DNA from: Defluviitaleaceae bacterium
GTDB taxonomy: Bacteria; Bacillota; Clostridia; Lachnospirales; WRAX01
Assembly (NCBI GenBank): GCA_009779935.1
Contig: WRAX01000026.1
Span: 1-33,328 of the forward strand
Direction: 5' to 3'
DNA length: 33,328 nucleotides
This document shows, piece after piece, positions 14,297-22,523 of the stretch (its first letter is position 1; every line of letters begins with the position of its first letter). A model generated the notes under the pieces. It ran no database searches. It was not told the origin of the DNA and saw only the letters and a program-made list of their open reading frames with translations. Made by a program: the position numbers and the translations under genes.

Positions 14297-15229
14297 ATGA
14301 TTATTGATGTGTATGCTGATGTGGTATTTTTAGTAAATTTTGGGATAAATACCGTGGTGATGGTTTTGGTAAATGCCCTTGGGCGAAGGGCGGCAAAGCT
14401 TTGGCGGCTTGGTCTGGGGGGCGCATTTTCAGCATTATTGTATGTGTTATTGCTGTTTTCGCCTTTGCGATGGATGTTAAACGAATTTACATCCTTTGCA
14501 ATTCTTGCCCCCGGTGTGGTTGTTGCTTTTTCCTTTGGTGGCTGGCGGCGGTTTTTAATAAATTTAGGCTTGGCTTACATATCGGCATTTGCTTTGGGGG
14601 GGCTTGTACTGGTTATTATGAATTTAACGGGTGGACAAGGGCTGTCCACAGCTAATTTCGCAACTGTGCATGCTACACCCTTAAATTTGGCGGTTGCGGC
14701 TGCATTGTCCTTGGTGATGGTAAAATTTGCTAAGCGTTATATTGCAGATAAGGCACTGGATAAACAAATTTTCTGTTGCATCAGTGTGATTGTTGGGGAG
14801 CAAGCAGTACAATTCCGAGCGTTAGTGGACACGGGTATGACGTTGACAGAGCCCATTGGCCAAAACCCCGTCATAATCTCAGAAGTCGGTGCAATCGCCC
14901 ATATTTTACCAAAAGCCATACGCAACCTGTTTTTGCAAGGCCTACAAGATGATTTGGAGGCGGTGACAAAAGCTTTTGGTGAAGCGGGCTGGCAATCCAA
15001 ATTCCGCCTAATCCCTTTTAGAGCAATCGGGCAACAAAACGGTGTAATGTTAGGCTTTCGTCCTGATATGGTTAAGGTTGACGGCGAGATGGTGCAAAGT
15101 GCTATTGTAGCTATCTGTGACTTTGACTTATCAATTAACGATGAGTATGGTGGATTAATTAATCCAATGCTATATAATAAAAAACAGGAGGCACAAAATG
15201 CTGAAAACTCTAAAAAAAATTATACATAA
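14297..15229 (+). CDS. spoIIGA: Sigma-E processing peptidase SpoIIGA
   Basis: A membrane-bound aspartic protease that cleaves pro-sigma-E in the mother cell after a signal from the forespore. The start at 14297 matches the family's first residues ([18 protein letters not shown]); an earlier TTG at 14249 would add 16 unlikely residues. There are five hydrophobic segments up to about residue 155, then a soluble protease domain with the catalytic D178-T-G in ALVDTGMTL. Length is 310 residues, typical. No ribosome binding site is seen before the ATG. The gene overlaps sigE by 32 bases, so the protease and its substrate are translated together. Confidence 0.95.
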   Translation: MIIDVYADVVFLVNFGINTVVMVLVNALGRRAAKLWRLGLGGAFSALLYVLLLFSPLRWMLNEFTSFAILAPGVVVAFSFGGWRRFLINLGLAYISAFALGGLVLVIMNLTGGQGLSTANFATVHATPLNLAVAAALSLVMVKFAKRYIADKALDKQIFCCISVIVGEQAVQFRALVDTGMTLTEPIGQNPVIISEVGAIAHILPKAIRNLFLQGLQDDLEAVTKAFGEAGWQSKFRLIPFRAIGQQNGVMLGFRPDMVKVDGEMVQSAIVAICDFDLSINDEYGGLINPMLYNKKQEAQNAENSKKNYT

Positions 15230-15914
15230 GGTTAGAATGTGGATGTTAAAAATGCAAGCAGGCACGCTGTACTACATCGGTGGTAGCGACACCCTGCCCC
15301 CGCCCCTAAAACCTGATGAGGAGGCGGAGTGCTTAGCAAAGCTTGAAAATGGCTGTGGAAAAGCCCGTGACACGTTAATAGAGCGGAATTTGCGCCTTGT
15401 GGTTTATATAGCCCGCAAATTTGAAAACACAGGACTGAATGTGGAGGATTTGATTTCAATTGGCACAATAGGCTTAATCAAAGCCATTAACACTTTTAAG
15501 ACCGACAAAAAAATCAAGCTTGCCACCTATGCCAGCCGTTGTATTGAAAATGAAATTTTGATGTATTTGCGCCGCTCTGCTAAACTCAAAAGCGAAGTTA
15601 GTATTGACGAGCCGTTAAATGTGGATTGGGATGGTAATGAACTGTTGTTATCTGATGTTTTAGGTACGGATGTGGACATCATATACAAGGACATTGAGGA
15701 CGAAGCGGATAAGGAGATATTGCGCCTTGCCATGGAAAAACTAACCCAGCGGGAAAAACGCATTATGGAGCTTCGTTATGGCTTGGAGCGTGACGGCGAG
15801 GAAATGACCCAAAAAGAAGTTGCAGATTTGCTTGGCATTTCTCAATCCTACATATCACGGCTTGAGAAAAAAATTATTGGCCGCCTTCGTAAAGAAATCA
15901 GCCGATTTGTGTGA
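15198..15914 (+). CDS. sigE: Sporulation sigma factor SigE (pro-sigma-E)
   Basis: RNA polymerase sigma factor for early mother-cell gene expression. AGGAGG precedes the ATG inside the end of spoIIGA. The 238-residue product begins with an amphipathic basic pro-sequence, followed by [14 protein letters not shown], the cleavage-region motif of pro-sigma-E (about residues 24-37). Region 2 is visible as [17 protein letters not shown] and [14 protein letters not shown], and region 4 ends with [17 protein letters not shown]. Sigma-70 region 4 has the HTH. The pair marks the organism as an endospore former. Confidence 0.97.
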   Translation: MLKTLKKIIHKVRMWMLKMQAGTLYYIGGSDTLPPPLKPDEEAECLAKLENGCGKARDTLIERNLRLVVYIARKFENTGLNVEDLISIGTIGLIKAINTFKTDKKIKLATYASRCIENEILMYLRRSAKLKSEVSIDEPLNVDWDGNELLLSDVLGTDVDIIYKDIEDEADKEILRLAMEKLTQREKRIMELRYGLERDGEEMTQKEVADLLGISQSYISRLEKKIIGRLRKEISRFV

Positions 15915-15934
15915 AGGCTTTATGTGGACACATA

Positions 15935-16348
15935 TTATCTAACGGATTTTTTAGTAAGGGTAAATTTTTGGAAGCTTTCTATCATCTCGGTTACATGGGC
16001 AAGCTCGTCGGGATTAAAGGTGTCCAAGATACACAAAAGCATCTCGTGACGCTTTTCTTTTTCCATATAGCTGCCGCTATCGTAAGAAACGATAGATTCC
16101 CGTAGACGCATTCCTGTTTCAGGGGCTTTTAGCAGTGTGTTGGGGCAAGTGCCAAAAAACTCACAAATCTCCAAAAGGCTTTCTATGGTTGGGTGGCGTT
16201 TGCCGCCTTCCAACATACTGATGTATGAAGGGGATTTTTCTAAAAACGCCGACAAGGCATTTGCCTTAGCAAAACCTTTTTGCTTGCGCATCCTCTTCAA
16301 GTTGGCTCCAAAGGCTTCCACTTTATATTTTTGTCTTGTGCTTAACAT
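15935..16348 (-). CDS. XRE-family helix-turn-helix regulator
   Basis: A 137-residue DNA-binding protein started at 16348, with AGGAGTG upstream. The HTH spans about residues 11-65: NLKRMRKQKGF, then SAFLEKSPSYISMLEGGKR and PTIESLLEICEFFGTCP. The C-terminal 65 residues are charged and helical, with an ELAHVTEMIESF segment, and may be a dimerisation or sensing part. The gene is convergent with sigE, 20 bases apart, with no terminator seen between them. Targets are unknown. Confidence 0.85.
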   Translation of the reverse strand: MLSTRQKYKVEAFGANLKRMRKQKGFAKANALSAFLEKSPSYISMLEGGKRHPTIESLLEICEFFGTCPNTLLKAPETGMRLRESIVSYDSGSYMEKEKRHEMLLCILDTFNPDELAHVTEMIESFQKFTLTKKSVR

Positions 16349-16437
16349 ATTGTCACTCCTTTGTATCAATTATAACACAGCGCACCAAAAAAATAAATGG
16401 AAAATTGCAATTTTTTAAGGAAAAATGTCGAATAATA

Positions 16438-17199
16438 TCAAAAAATGGTACAAGCATAGAGGGGTTTTTGAGGGTAAACGGCTAAATTCTGCACTTTTAC
16501 CATCTTATTGTCATAAGCAGAATGGATTATTTTACCGTATTCCATCCACATCGCAACATGACCTTCAAAATAAAGCAAATCTCCCGCCCGTGCCACTGCC
16601 GGCGGGATTTTTCGCAAGGGATACCCCTCTTTGTAATGGGCATCACGCCATATGGTGGTTCCGTTAAGGCGATAGGCCATAAATGTAAGCCCGCTGCAAT
16701 CAATACCTTCATGTGTTTTGCCGCCCCAGCGATATTGGGTGCCTATATACAATTTGGCGGTGTTTACAAGGTTTTGGCGTAAGGTCTCTTCATCAAGTTC
16801 AAAAGCGGGCGGTACGGAGGTTTCCAAAAAATGGCTACGTATATGGGCAACCCTGCCATCCACCAACCTAACTGGTGCATATTCCCCAATATTTCCGATT
16901 ACATTAACTATTGCGCCCCTTGGCAATGTTGTAATTACATCTCCCCGCACATGGGGTGCGGCAACTGCATCTATAAGGTTGTGGAAAATGCGGTGGGTTG
17001 CAGTGTTGGTGCTTGCCGCCACCAAGTCTCCCGCTAATATATACCCTTGATAACCATAGTCGGTTTCCACATGGCAAAACTCTCCAAAACGCCCTAAAAC
17101 TTCTACCTGCCATCCATATAAAATTTCGTCCGCCCTTTCGGCAGTTATGCGTGGCTCGGCTAATACAGGCACTATGGGTAGTTTTGCAACCGCCATCAT
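16438..17199 (-). CDS. NlpC/P60 endopeptidase, YkfC-like (cytoplasmic)
   Basis: A cysteine peptidase of the NlpC/P60 family, probably cleaving gamma-D-Glu-diamino acid bonds in murein peptides. Two SH3-like parts cover about residues 10-125. The catalytic domain has C168 in GIDCSGLTF, H214 in FEGHVAMW and H226 in IIHSAYD. Length 253. There is no signal peptide or membrane anchor, which separates it from cell-wall hydrolases and fits the intracellular YkfC type. Its start overlaps the LD-carboxypeptidase stop by four bases (ATGA), so the two enzymes probably act together on recycled peptides. Confidence 0.87.
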   Translation of the reverse strand: MMAVAKLPIVPVLAEPRITAERADEILYGWQVEVLGRFGEFCHVETDYGYQGYILAGDLVAASTNTATHRIFHNLIDAVAAPHVRGDVITTLPRGAIVNVIGNIGEYAPVRLVDGRVAHIRSHFLETSVPPAFELDEETLRQNLVNTAKLYIGTQYRWGGKTHEGIDCSGLTFMAYRLNGTTIWRDAHYKEGYPLRKIPPAVARAGDLLYFEGHVAMWMEYGKIIHSAYDNKMVKVQNLAVYPQKPLYACTIF

Positions 17200-18107
17200 T
17201 CAAGCACCTCAAAAGTATTGTTGGCCGCACTTAGGCGGGCAAAAGCCCCCATGGGCAAAGATGCTGTGGGATAACAATGTCCGCAACGGAAATTAGTCAT
17301 CGTTGGCACTCTAAGTCCAAGACTGCTAACAACTTCGGGGATGGTTAGGTTTTTTTCATGCTCTTTTGGTTCGCAATCCGCAAAATCTCCAAACACCAGA
17401 CCAACACAGTCATCAAGCTTGCCAGCTAACCGTAATTGGTTTAACATTCTATCGATTTTATAAGGCTCCTCCCCCACTTCCTCAATAAACAGGATTTTGC
17501 CTTTGGTGTCAATTTCAAATGCTGTGCCCAGTGAAGAGGTAAGTATCGAAAGGTTTCCGCCGCACAAACGCCCGATTGCAAGCCCTTCTACCGCAAATTC
17601 CCAATTAAACCCCTCGGGATTGGCAAAAACCTGCGCACCCGGTGTAAAAATCTGCTTTGCAAACTTACCCAAGGTGTAACCGTCGGCTCGCACAAAGCCG
17701 GGGGTGGAAAGCATTGGCGTGTGGTATGTAATAAAACCCGCAAGCTGGTTTATGGCGGTGTGCAGTGCTGTTACATCGCTGTACCCAAACAATGGCTTGG
17801 GATTTTGGCGCACCATGCCAAAATCGATTTTATCCAAAATCCTTTGTATGCCATACCCACCACGAATGCAGAAAACCCCCGCAATTTCCTTGTCAGCAAA
17901 TGCCCAGTTGGCATCCTTGGCTCGCAAATCATCGCTTCCCGCCAAATATCCATGGGTTGCCTTGCAACTATCACCTAAAACGGGCACAAGACCTAAGCTT
18001 TTTACAAAATCCACAGCAAAATCCACCAAACAGGGCGTTTCAGGCGGTGATGAAAGGGCCACCAGCGCCACTGCATCACCAGCCATTAAAGATTTTGGAC
18101 GCAACAT
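17196..18107 (-). CDS. Muramoyl LD-carboxypeptidase, S66 family (LdcA/YkfA)
   Basis: Removes the terminal D-Ala from murein tetrapeptides in the cytoplasm. The ATG at 18107 is preceded by AAGGGGG and gives 303 residues, the usual length. The family landmarks are IRGGYGIQRIL, the nucleophile S110 in FGYSDVTAL, the acidic residue in FIEEVGEEPYKIDRML and the histidine in FRCGHCYPTASLPMG. It is the first gene of a two-gene operon with the NlpC/P60 enzyme and is divergent from spoVS. Peptidoglycan recycling or spore-wall turnover is a reasonable setting. Confidence 0.93.
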   Translation of the reverse strand: MLRPKSLMAGDAVALVALSSPPETPCLVDFAVDFVKSLGLVPVLGDSCKATHGYLAGSDDLRAKDANWAFADKEIAGVFCIRGGYGIQRILDKIDFGMVRQNPKPLFGYSDVTALHTAINQLAGFITYHTPMLSTPGFVRADGYTLGKFAKQIFTPGAQVFANPEGFNWEFAVEGLAIGRLCGGNLSILTSSLGTAFEIDTKGKILFIEEVGEEPYKIDRMLNQLRLAGKLDDCVGLVFGDFADCEPKEHEKNLTIPEVVSSLGLRVPTMTNFRCGHCYPTASLPMGAFARLSAANNTFEVLE

Positions 18108-18190
18108 AAAAATTCCCCCTTTACAAATGGGCAACAATATGTTATCATATTAACAGGAAGTTTATATTATGCCACAAGGAGGCAGATTTT

Positions 18191-18451
18191 ATGGAAACCC
18201 TTAAAGTCTCAGCAAACTCGGTTCCTAAGTCCGTGGCAGGTGCCATCGCCGCCGTTGTACGTACCGGCCAGTCGGTGGAGGTGGTGACGATTGGTGCCGC
18301 CGCCGTAAACCAAGCGGTAAAATCCATTGCGATTGCGAGGGGATATGTTGCTCCCAACGGCATCGACCTTGTTAGTATTCCCGCCTTTGCTCAACTGGAC
18401 ATTGACGGTGAATCTAAAACATCCATCAAGTTTGTGGTGGAGCGACGTTAA
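18191..18451 (+). CDS. spoVS: Stage V sporulation protein SpoVS
   Basis: An 86-residue protein with the strongly conserved SpoVS (Alba-like) sequence: METLKVSANSVPKSVAGAI, then AVNQAVKSIAIARGYVAPNG and a C-terminal SIKFVVERR. In Bacillus it affects septation and coat assembly; a nucleic-acid-binding role is inferred from its fold. ACAAGGAGG lies upstream of the ATG. A single-gene unit closed by its own terminator. Confidence 0.96.
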   Translation: METLKVSANSVPKSVAGAIAAVVRTGQSVEVVTIGAAAVNQAVKSIAIARGYVAPNGIDLVSIPAFAQLDIDGESKTSIKFVVERR

Positions 18452-18455
18452 AAAC

Positions 18456-18496
18456 AAGCGCAGACGGGCGTCGATTTCCGCATCTGCGCTTTTTTA
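18456..18496. terminator. Terminator after spoVS
   Basis: AAGCGCAGA (18456-18464) pairs with TCTGCGCTT (18483-18491), followed by a T-run. The inner loop can pair further (CG...CG). It may also stop the minus-strand uptake operon whose last gene ends at 18578. Confidence 0.85.
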
Positions 18497-18577
18497 TTAA
18501 AAATGGTTATGTCACTCAAACATGACGTGGCCGTTATGCTCAAACAACCCCAAAACAGTATCACTAAACTTGTCTTT

Positions 18578-19351
18578 TTATCCGATTGACTGCGTCCCGA
18601 GAACCCACTTCTTTAACGAATTTTGCATATGGGCAGCCACATCCATTTGATAAACTTGGTTCAATACACCACCAGCCACAATATCCGCAGCCTTGCCTGT
18701 GGTGTGGATTTTGCCATCTTTCATCACGACAATTTCATCAGCTAAGGACATGGCGAGGTTAATATCGTGCAAAACACCTACCACTGCCCTGTTGCCTTCC
18801 TTTGACCAAATTTTAAGGTAGTTTACAATTTCTACTTGGCATTTTAGGTCAAGGTGGTTTGTTGGCTCGTCCAGCAGGATTATGCAGGGTTCTTGCGCCA
18901 AGGCACGGGCGAGGAAAACCCGTTGCAATTGTCCGCCTGACAGCTTGGATATACTCCTGTTCTTTAGCTCTAACAGCCCCACCGCCACTAAACTGCGGAA
19001 CACCGCTTCTTTATCCGCATTTGACGGGCTTACCATAAGCCTGTTTTTTATGTGGATGTACCGTCCCATCATCACCGCATCAAACACTGTGTAATCAAAA
19101 TAAATTGCGGGTTGCTGGCTTAACATGGCAATTTTGCCGGCAACCTCCTGCCTTTTCATTTCGGAAATAGGTTTGCCGCCAATTTCCACATCACCTTTGT
19201 GGGGCAAAAGGCCTGCCATCACCTTTAACAAGGTTGTTTTGCCGCAACCATTGGGTCCCACAATGGAAATGTTGCCAATTATTTCCAAGGAAATATTTTC
19301 AAGCACATTTCCTGCCCCGTACCCTGCCGATACATTAGTTAAAGTAATCAT
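18578..19351 (-). CDS. ABC transporter ATPase, FecE/BtuD type
   Basis: The ATP-binding subunit of a cobalamin/iron-siderophore class importer. The ATG at 19351 gives 257 residues. Walker A is GPNGCGKTT, the Q-loop is MLSQQ, the signature LSGGQLQR, Walker [14 protein letters not shown], and the H-loop is in GVLHDINLA. It is the last gene of an operon behind a cobalamin riboswitch, so corrinoid uptake is the likely role. Its start overlaps the preceding Cys-rich gene by 17 bases. Confidence 0.93.
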   Translation of the reverse strand: MITLTNVSAGYGAGNVLENISLEIIGNISIVGPNGCGKTTLLKVMAGLLPHKGDVEIGGKPISEMKRQEVAGKIAMLSQQPAIYFDYTVFDAVMMGRYIHIKNRLMVSPSNADKEAVFRSLVAVGLLELKNRSISKLSGGQLQRVFLARALAQEPCIILLDEPTNHLDLKCQVEIVNYLKIWSKEGNRAVVGVLHDINLAMSLADEIVVMKDGKIHTTGKAADIVAGGVLNQVYQMDVAAHMQNSLKKWVLGTQSIG

Positions 19352-19610
19352 CCACGCCCTCACTTATATGCTCGCTTAATTTCGCAACTATCGTGTCGTA
19401 ATATTCGGGCAAATGAGGTAGATGGCACGCAGAGCAGTCCTTCAACCCACCGTGATACTGAAACCTACCACCGCATTTATCTCCCAACATGTATAAAGGG
19501 CAATAGCAAAAAAGGCAGTTAAAATGTTCCTTGTCGGGCTTTTCGTGGCATGGGAAATATTGACAAGCCGTGTTGTTAAAGAATTTATAACTATTTTTTA
19601 TATCCATCAT
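19335..19610 (-). CDS. Cysteine-rich small domain protein (PF04071-like)
   Basis: A 91-residue protein with about nine Cys: ACQYFPCHE, FNCLFCYCPLY, DKCGG and KDCSACHLPH. The spacing is that of the 'cysteine-rich small domain' family, thought to bind metal and often found with cobalamin biosynthesis or transport genes. The biochemical function is not known. Two neighbouring ATGs (19610 and 19607) are possible; GGAGG lies at the better distance from the second. It overlaps the Dph6-like gene upstream and the ATPase downstream, so it is a genuine operon member. Confidence 0.8.
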   Translation of the reverse strand: MMDIKNSYKFFNNTACQYFPCHEKPDKEHFNCLFCYCPLYMLGDKCGGRFQYHGGLKDCSACHLPHLPEYYDTIVAKLSEHISEGVDDYFN

Positions 19611-20248
19611 ATCACCTCCAACATGGCGTAACCGTCTTTATAATGTCGCTTGCCCCACACAAAATCCACAGGGTAAGCAAACATGGGGGAATTTGATACA
19701 AATGTATGGTATTCGCCATTTTCGCCGCAAATATCCGCCCCTGTGGCAACAATTTTTTTGGCAAGCTCCTTTGTTAGTTGCTTGCCCAAAAATTTTTCAT
19801 CAAGAAATTTTGTGTTTACAACGGTTAGGCTTGCCACAAAACCACTGTCAACAAGTTCGTAAACCACATTTTGACGTGGCATGTCCCATAAGGGAAATAT
19901 CGCTTTAATCCCCACATTATCACAACGCTGGGTGGCCCACTCCCTATGCCCTTCAATATCAATATCCCCAAAAACACAGGCTACTGCGCCTGTTTCCTTG
20001 GCTCGCTTTAATGCTATTTCAAAGTCTTTATTATAATTTTCGGCGGTTGTGTTGGTCAAAATTAGCGGAATACTAAGTGACTGTGATACACGTTTTAGCA
20101 CATTTGACGACAAACCATGGAAAAGGGAGCGGTCTGTGTCTTGGTTGTATGTGGTTATCAGGGCAACCGGTGTGTTGCCCTGACCTGTAAATTTATGCAG
20201 AGCAAGGGCGGATTCCTTGCCGCCGCTATATGACATGGCGAATTTCAT
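19607..20248 (-). CDS. Dph6-type ATP-pyrophosphatase
   Basis: A PP-loop ATP-pyrophosphatase of 213 residues related to diphthine-ammonia ligase (PF01902). The PP-loop S8-G-G-K-E-S is near the start and ENGEYHTFVSNSP is the typical conserved block. In eukaryotes and archaea the family amidates diphthine on EF2; bacteria lack diphthamide, so the substrate here must be different. Placement inside a cobalamin-uptake operon suggests a corrinoid side-chain amidation or remodelling step, which is inference. Four bases separate it from the permease, and it overlaps the Cys-rich gene. Confidence 0.85.
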   Translation of the reverse strand: MKFAMSYSGGKESALALHKFTGQGNTPVALITTYNQDTDRSLFHGLSSNVLKRVSQSLSIPLILTNTTAENYNKDFEIALKRAKETGAVACVFGDIDIEGHREWATQRCDNVGIKAIFPLWDMPRQNVVYELVDSGFVASLTVVNTKFLDEKFLGKQLTKELAKKIVATGADICGENGEYHTFVSNSPMFAYPVDFVWGKRHYKDGYAMLEVI

Positions 20249-20252
20249 AATA

Positions 20253-21275
20253 TCATCTCTTCCGTTTCATAAAATATATTATGGGTAAAAACGGTGCACC
20301 AACTATGGCGGTAATAACGCCTATCGGCAGCTCTGCCGGTGACATCACTGTCCTTGCCACAAGATCTGCCAGCACCATAAAGGTGCCGCCAATTAAAGCG
20401 GACATAGGGATAACAACCTTATGCGCAGCACCAAACAATTTACGTACCACGTGGGGGGCGACCAAGTCAACAAAACCAATTGTGCCCACAAAGGCGATAC
20501 TTCCGCCCGTTAGGGCGGCGGCAAGCACCATCAACCCCGTTTTTGTGCGCTTAGTGGCAACGCCCATTGTCCCTGCCTGCTCTTCCCCGAAGGTCAGTAC
20601 ATCCATTTCCATACTTCGCCGGCTTATAAGTATTATGCACAAAATAGTCAACGGGGCAACGATTGCTATTGTTTGCCAACCCTGTCCCTGAAAACTGCCC
20701 ATTTGCCAAAAAACCATCCTTTGCATACTTTCTCTAAACATGGCGAACATTAAGGTGATTATGGCATTAACAAACAAAGAGATCACCATGCCCATAAGGA
20801 TTATTGTGTGATTACTCATCCCAAAATCCATTTTAGCGGAAATTGCCACCACAATGAAGATGGTGGCAAGCGCAAAGGAAAAACCCAAGATTGGCAGGGT
20901 GAACAAGGTTATCACAGGCAGGGCAAAGCCTAAAAATATAACCATAGATGCACCCAAAGATGCACCGGAGGCAACCCCCAGCGTGTAAGAAGACGCAAGG
21001 GGATTGCGCAAAACCGACTGCATAACCGCACCACTAGCAGACAATGCCCCACCAACGATAAACGCCAAAAGCACCCGTGGCAGTCGCAAATCGATTACAA
21101 TGACGGATGCACTGGGGGCGATATGGGGGGGCAATTCGTTACCGGTGATGGTGTGAATAATGATGTTTAGAATATCCACAGGCGGAATAAAAGTACTACC
21201 AATACCGATCGCTAACAGTATAATCATAAACCCGATTACTGCTGATATTACTATTTTTATTTTTTGATTTGCCAT
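20253..21275 (-). CDS. FecCD-family permease (BtuC-like)
   Basis: The membrane subunit of the importer: 340 residues with about ten hydrophobic helices. Family motifs are visible, including DLRLPRVLLAFIVGGALSAS, MQSVLRNPLASSYTLGVASG, the ATPase-coupling loop around LTFGEEQAGTMGV, and FVGTIGFVDLVAPHVVRKLFG. It forms a dimer with two ATPases in known systems. The start follows the binding-protein stop by one base. The riboswitch favours cobalamin over iron-siderophore as cargo. Confidence 0.94.
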   Translation of the reverse strand: MANQKIKIVISAVIGFMIILLAIGIGSTFIPPVDILNIIIHTITGNELPPHIAPSASVIVIDLRLPRVLLAFIVGGALSASGAVMQSVLRNPLASSYTLGVASGASLGASMVIFLGFALPVITLFTLPILGFSFALATIFIVVAISAKMDFGMSNHTIILMGMVISLFVNAIITLMFAMFRESMQRMVFWQMGSFQGQGWQTIAIVAPLTILCIILISRRSMEMDVLTFGEEQAGTMGVATKRTKTGLMVLAAALTGGSIAFVGTIGFVDLVAPHVVRKLFGAAHKVVIPMSALIGGTFMVLADLVARTVMSPAELPIGVITAIVGAPFLPIIYFMKRKR

Positions 21276-21276
21276 A

Positions 21277-22143
21277 CTAATCTACAAAATATTCGGGATG
21301 TATTGCACGAGCAATTTGCCAAAGAGCCTGCACCACATTGTGGGTTGGGCGGTTGCTGGTATCTGTATCAATTTGATATACACGCCCGCTAACAACTGCG
21401 GCAACGCCCCCCCACCCTGTCCTGTGAAGAATTTCGTCCACGGGGCTTTCTGAATAGTTGGGGTCGGTTGATGTTAGGATGACATCAGGGTTTGCCGTCA
21501 GAACAAATTCATCGGAAATATTAGGCCAACTATCCAAGTGTCCCGTGATATTCTCGCCGCCCGCAATTTCAATCAGTTCATTCAAAAAGGTGCCGCCGCC
21601 AACGGTGAAAAGGGGCCAAATTTCAAAGTACACTGTGGGTCTTTGGGTAATGCCCTGCACAATTTGGTGCACTGCGTCAATTTCTGCATCCATTTGGGCC
21701 ACTAAGGCTTCGCCTGCATCAAATGCGCCCACAATTTCTGCGATTTGGCGTATATCGCTACGGATATCGTCAATAGAGCTACTATCCGCTATGTAAACCA
21801 CATTAATGCCAAGACTTGCAAGGGGTTCAAGGGGGTCGCCGGCAAAGGCGATCATTTCACTTGCTATTACTAAATCAGGGTTAAGTGTGATGATGTATTC
21901 TAAATCAAGCCCCCAAGCAGATAAAGTGGCAATTGTAGGGTCGATACCCGCTATATTTGCCGATGTTTCATCGGTTGCTATAATGCTGTCACCGAAGCCC
22001 AAAGCCACCAAAATTTCCGTTGGCGAAGGCATTATACTTACAATTCCGCCTACTGTGGGGGATGTGGCATCCTCATTATTTCCACAAGCGGAAAAGACTA
22101 CAAAAGTCACAATTAAACCAATGATGCCAAAAAATTTCTTCAT
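21277..22143 (-). CDS. Corrinoid/iron-siderophore binding lipoprotein (BtuF-like)
   Basis: The substrate-binding subunit, 288 residues from the ATG at 22143 (AAGGAGAG upstream). It has a lipoprotein signal with a VFSAC lipobox (Cys20), then a type III periplasmic-binding-protein fold: IVSIMPSPTEILVALGFGD, two lobes and a connecting helix around LVAQMDAEIDAVHQIVQ. It ends in VVQALWQIARAIHPE. The longer upstream frame runs through the riboswitch and is not coding. It is the first gene of the operon and directly controlled by the riboswitch. Confidence 0.92.
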   Translation of the reverse strand: MKKFFGIIGLIVTFVVFSACGNNEDATSPTVGGIVSIMPSPTEILVALGFGDSIIATDETSANIAGIDPTIATLSAWGLDLEYIITLNPDLVIASEMIAFAGDPLEPLASLGINVVYIADSSSIDDIRSDIRQIAEIVGAFDAGEALVAQMDAEIDAVHQIVQGITQRPTVYFEIWPLFTVGGGTFLNELIEIAGGENITGHLDSWPNISDEFVLTANPDVILTSTDPNYSESPVDEILHRTGWGGVAAVVSGRVYQIDTDTSNRPTHNVVQALWQIARAIHPEYFVD

Positions 22144-22186
22144 TCTTAATTCTCTCCTTAGTAAAATATTGAGAAATTTGAACACA

Positions 22187-22222
22187 TAAAAAAGCACAGC
22201 CCTGTTCTCTGCAAAGCTTGCT
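22187..22222 (-). terminator. Expression-platform terminator of the riboswitch
   Basis: On the minus strand AGCA-AGCTTT pairs with AGGGCT-G-TGCT (one bulged G), followed by six T. It stands between the aptamer and the btuF-like start, so ligand binding is likely to cause premature termination. Confidence 0.7.
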
Positions 22223-22231
22223 ACCAAAAAA

Positions 22232-22330
22232 ATGAAGCAGGTTTTCCGACTTATGCAAACGCCAGCGGGATACGTTGCAAATACGGTAGCAGGACTGCTG
22301 GTGGTTCTCACACCAATTGCCCTGTTTCAT
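22232..22330 (-). promoter_or_regulatory. Cobalamin riboswitch aptamer
   Basis: Read on the minus strand, ATGAA and TTCAT close a P1 stem. Inside are the family's conserved parts: CAGGG, GGTGTGAGAACCACC, GCAGTCCTGCTACCGTA (B12-box-like) and AGTCGGAAAACCTGC near the 3' end. At about 99 nt it is compact relative to the classical 200-nt class. It lies between a strong promoter and a terminator in front of the corrinoid uptake operon, so high cobalamin should switch the operon off. Confidence 0.88.
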
Positions 22331-22352
22331 TTTTAAGTATCATACAAATAAC

Positions 22353-22381
22353 AATATACCACGCAAAAACTATCCTGTCAA
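22353..22381 (-). promoter_or_regulatory. Sigma-A promoter of the corrinoid uptake operon
   Basis: On the minus strand TTGACA (22376-22381) is perfect, with a 17-base spacer to TATATT (22353-22358). The transcript starts about 15 bases before the riboswitch P1 stem. Confidence 0.85.
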
Positions 22382-22478
22382 GGGTTTTCAAAAACGGATG
22401 CGGACAACAGTGTGCATCAAGCAAAATCCACACTCCCAAAGGCAACTATCTGCTCCTCTTGTATAACTCTGCACTATT

Positions 22479-22516
22479 AAAAAACACCATCACCGCAGAA
22501 ACATGCAGTGGTGGTG
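22479..22516 (-). terminator. Terminator after the triple-CAP protein gene
   Basis: On the minus strand CACCACCACTGCA pairs imperfectly with TGCGGTGATGGTG around TGTTTC, followed by a T-run. It begins eight bases beyond the stop codon. Confidence 0.8.
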
Positions 22517-22523
22517 CGATTCA

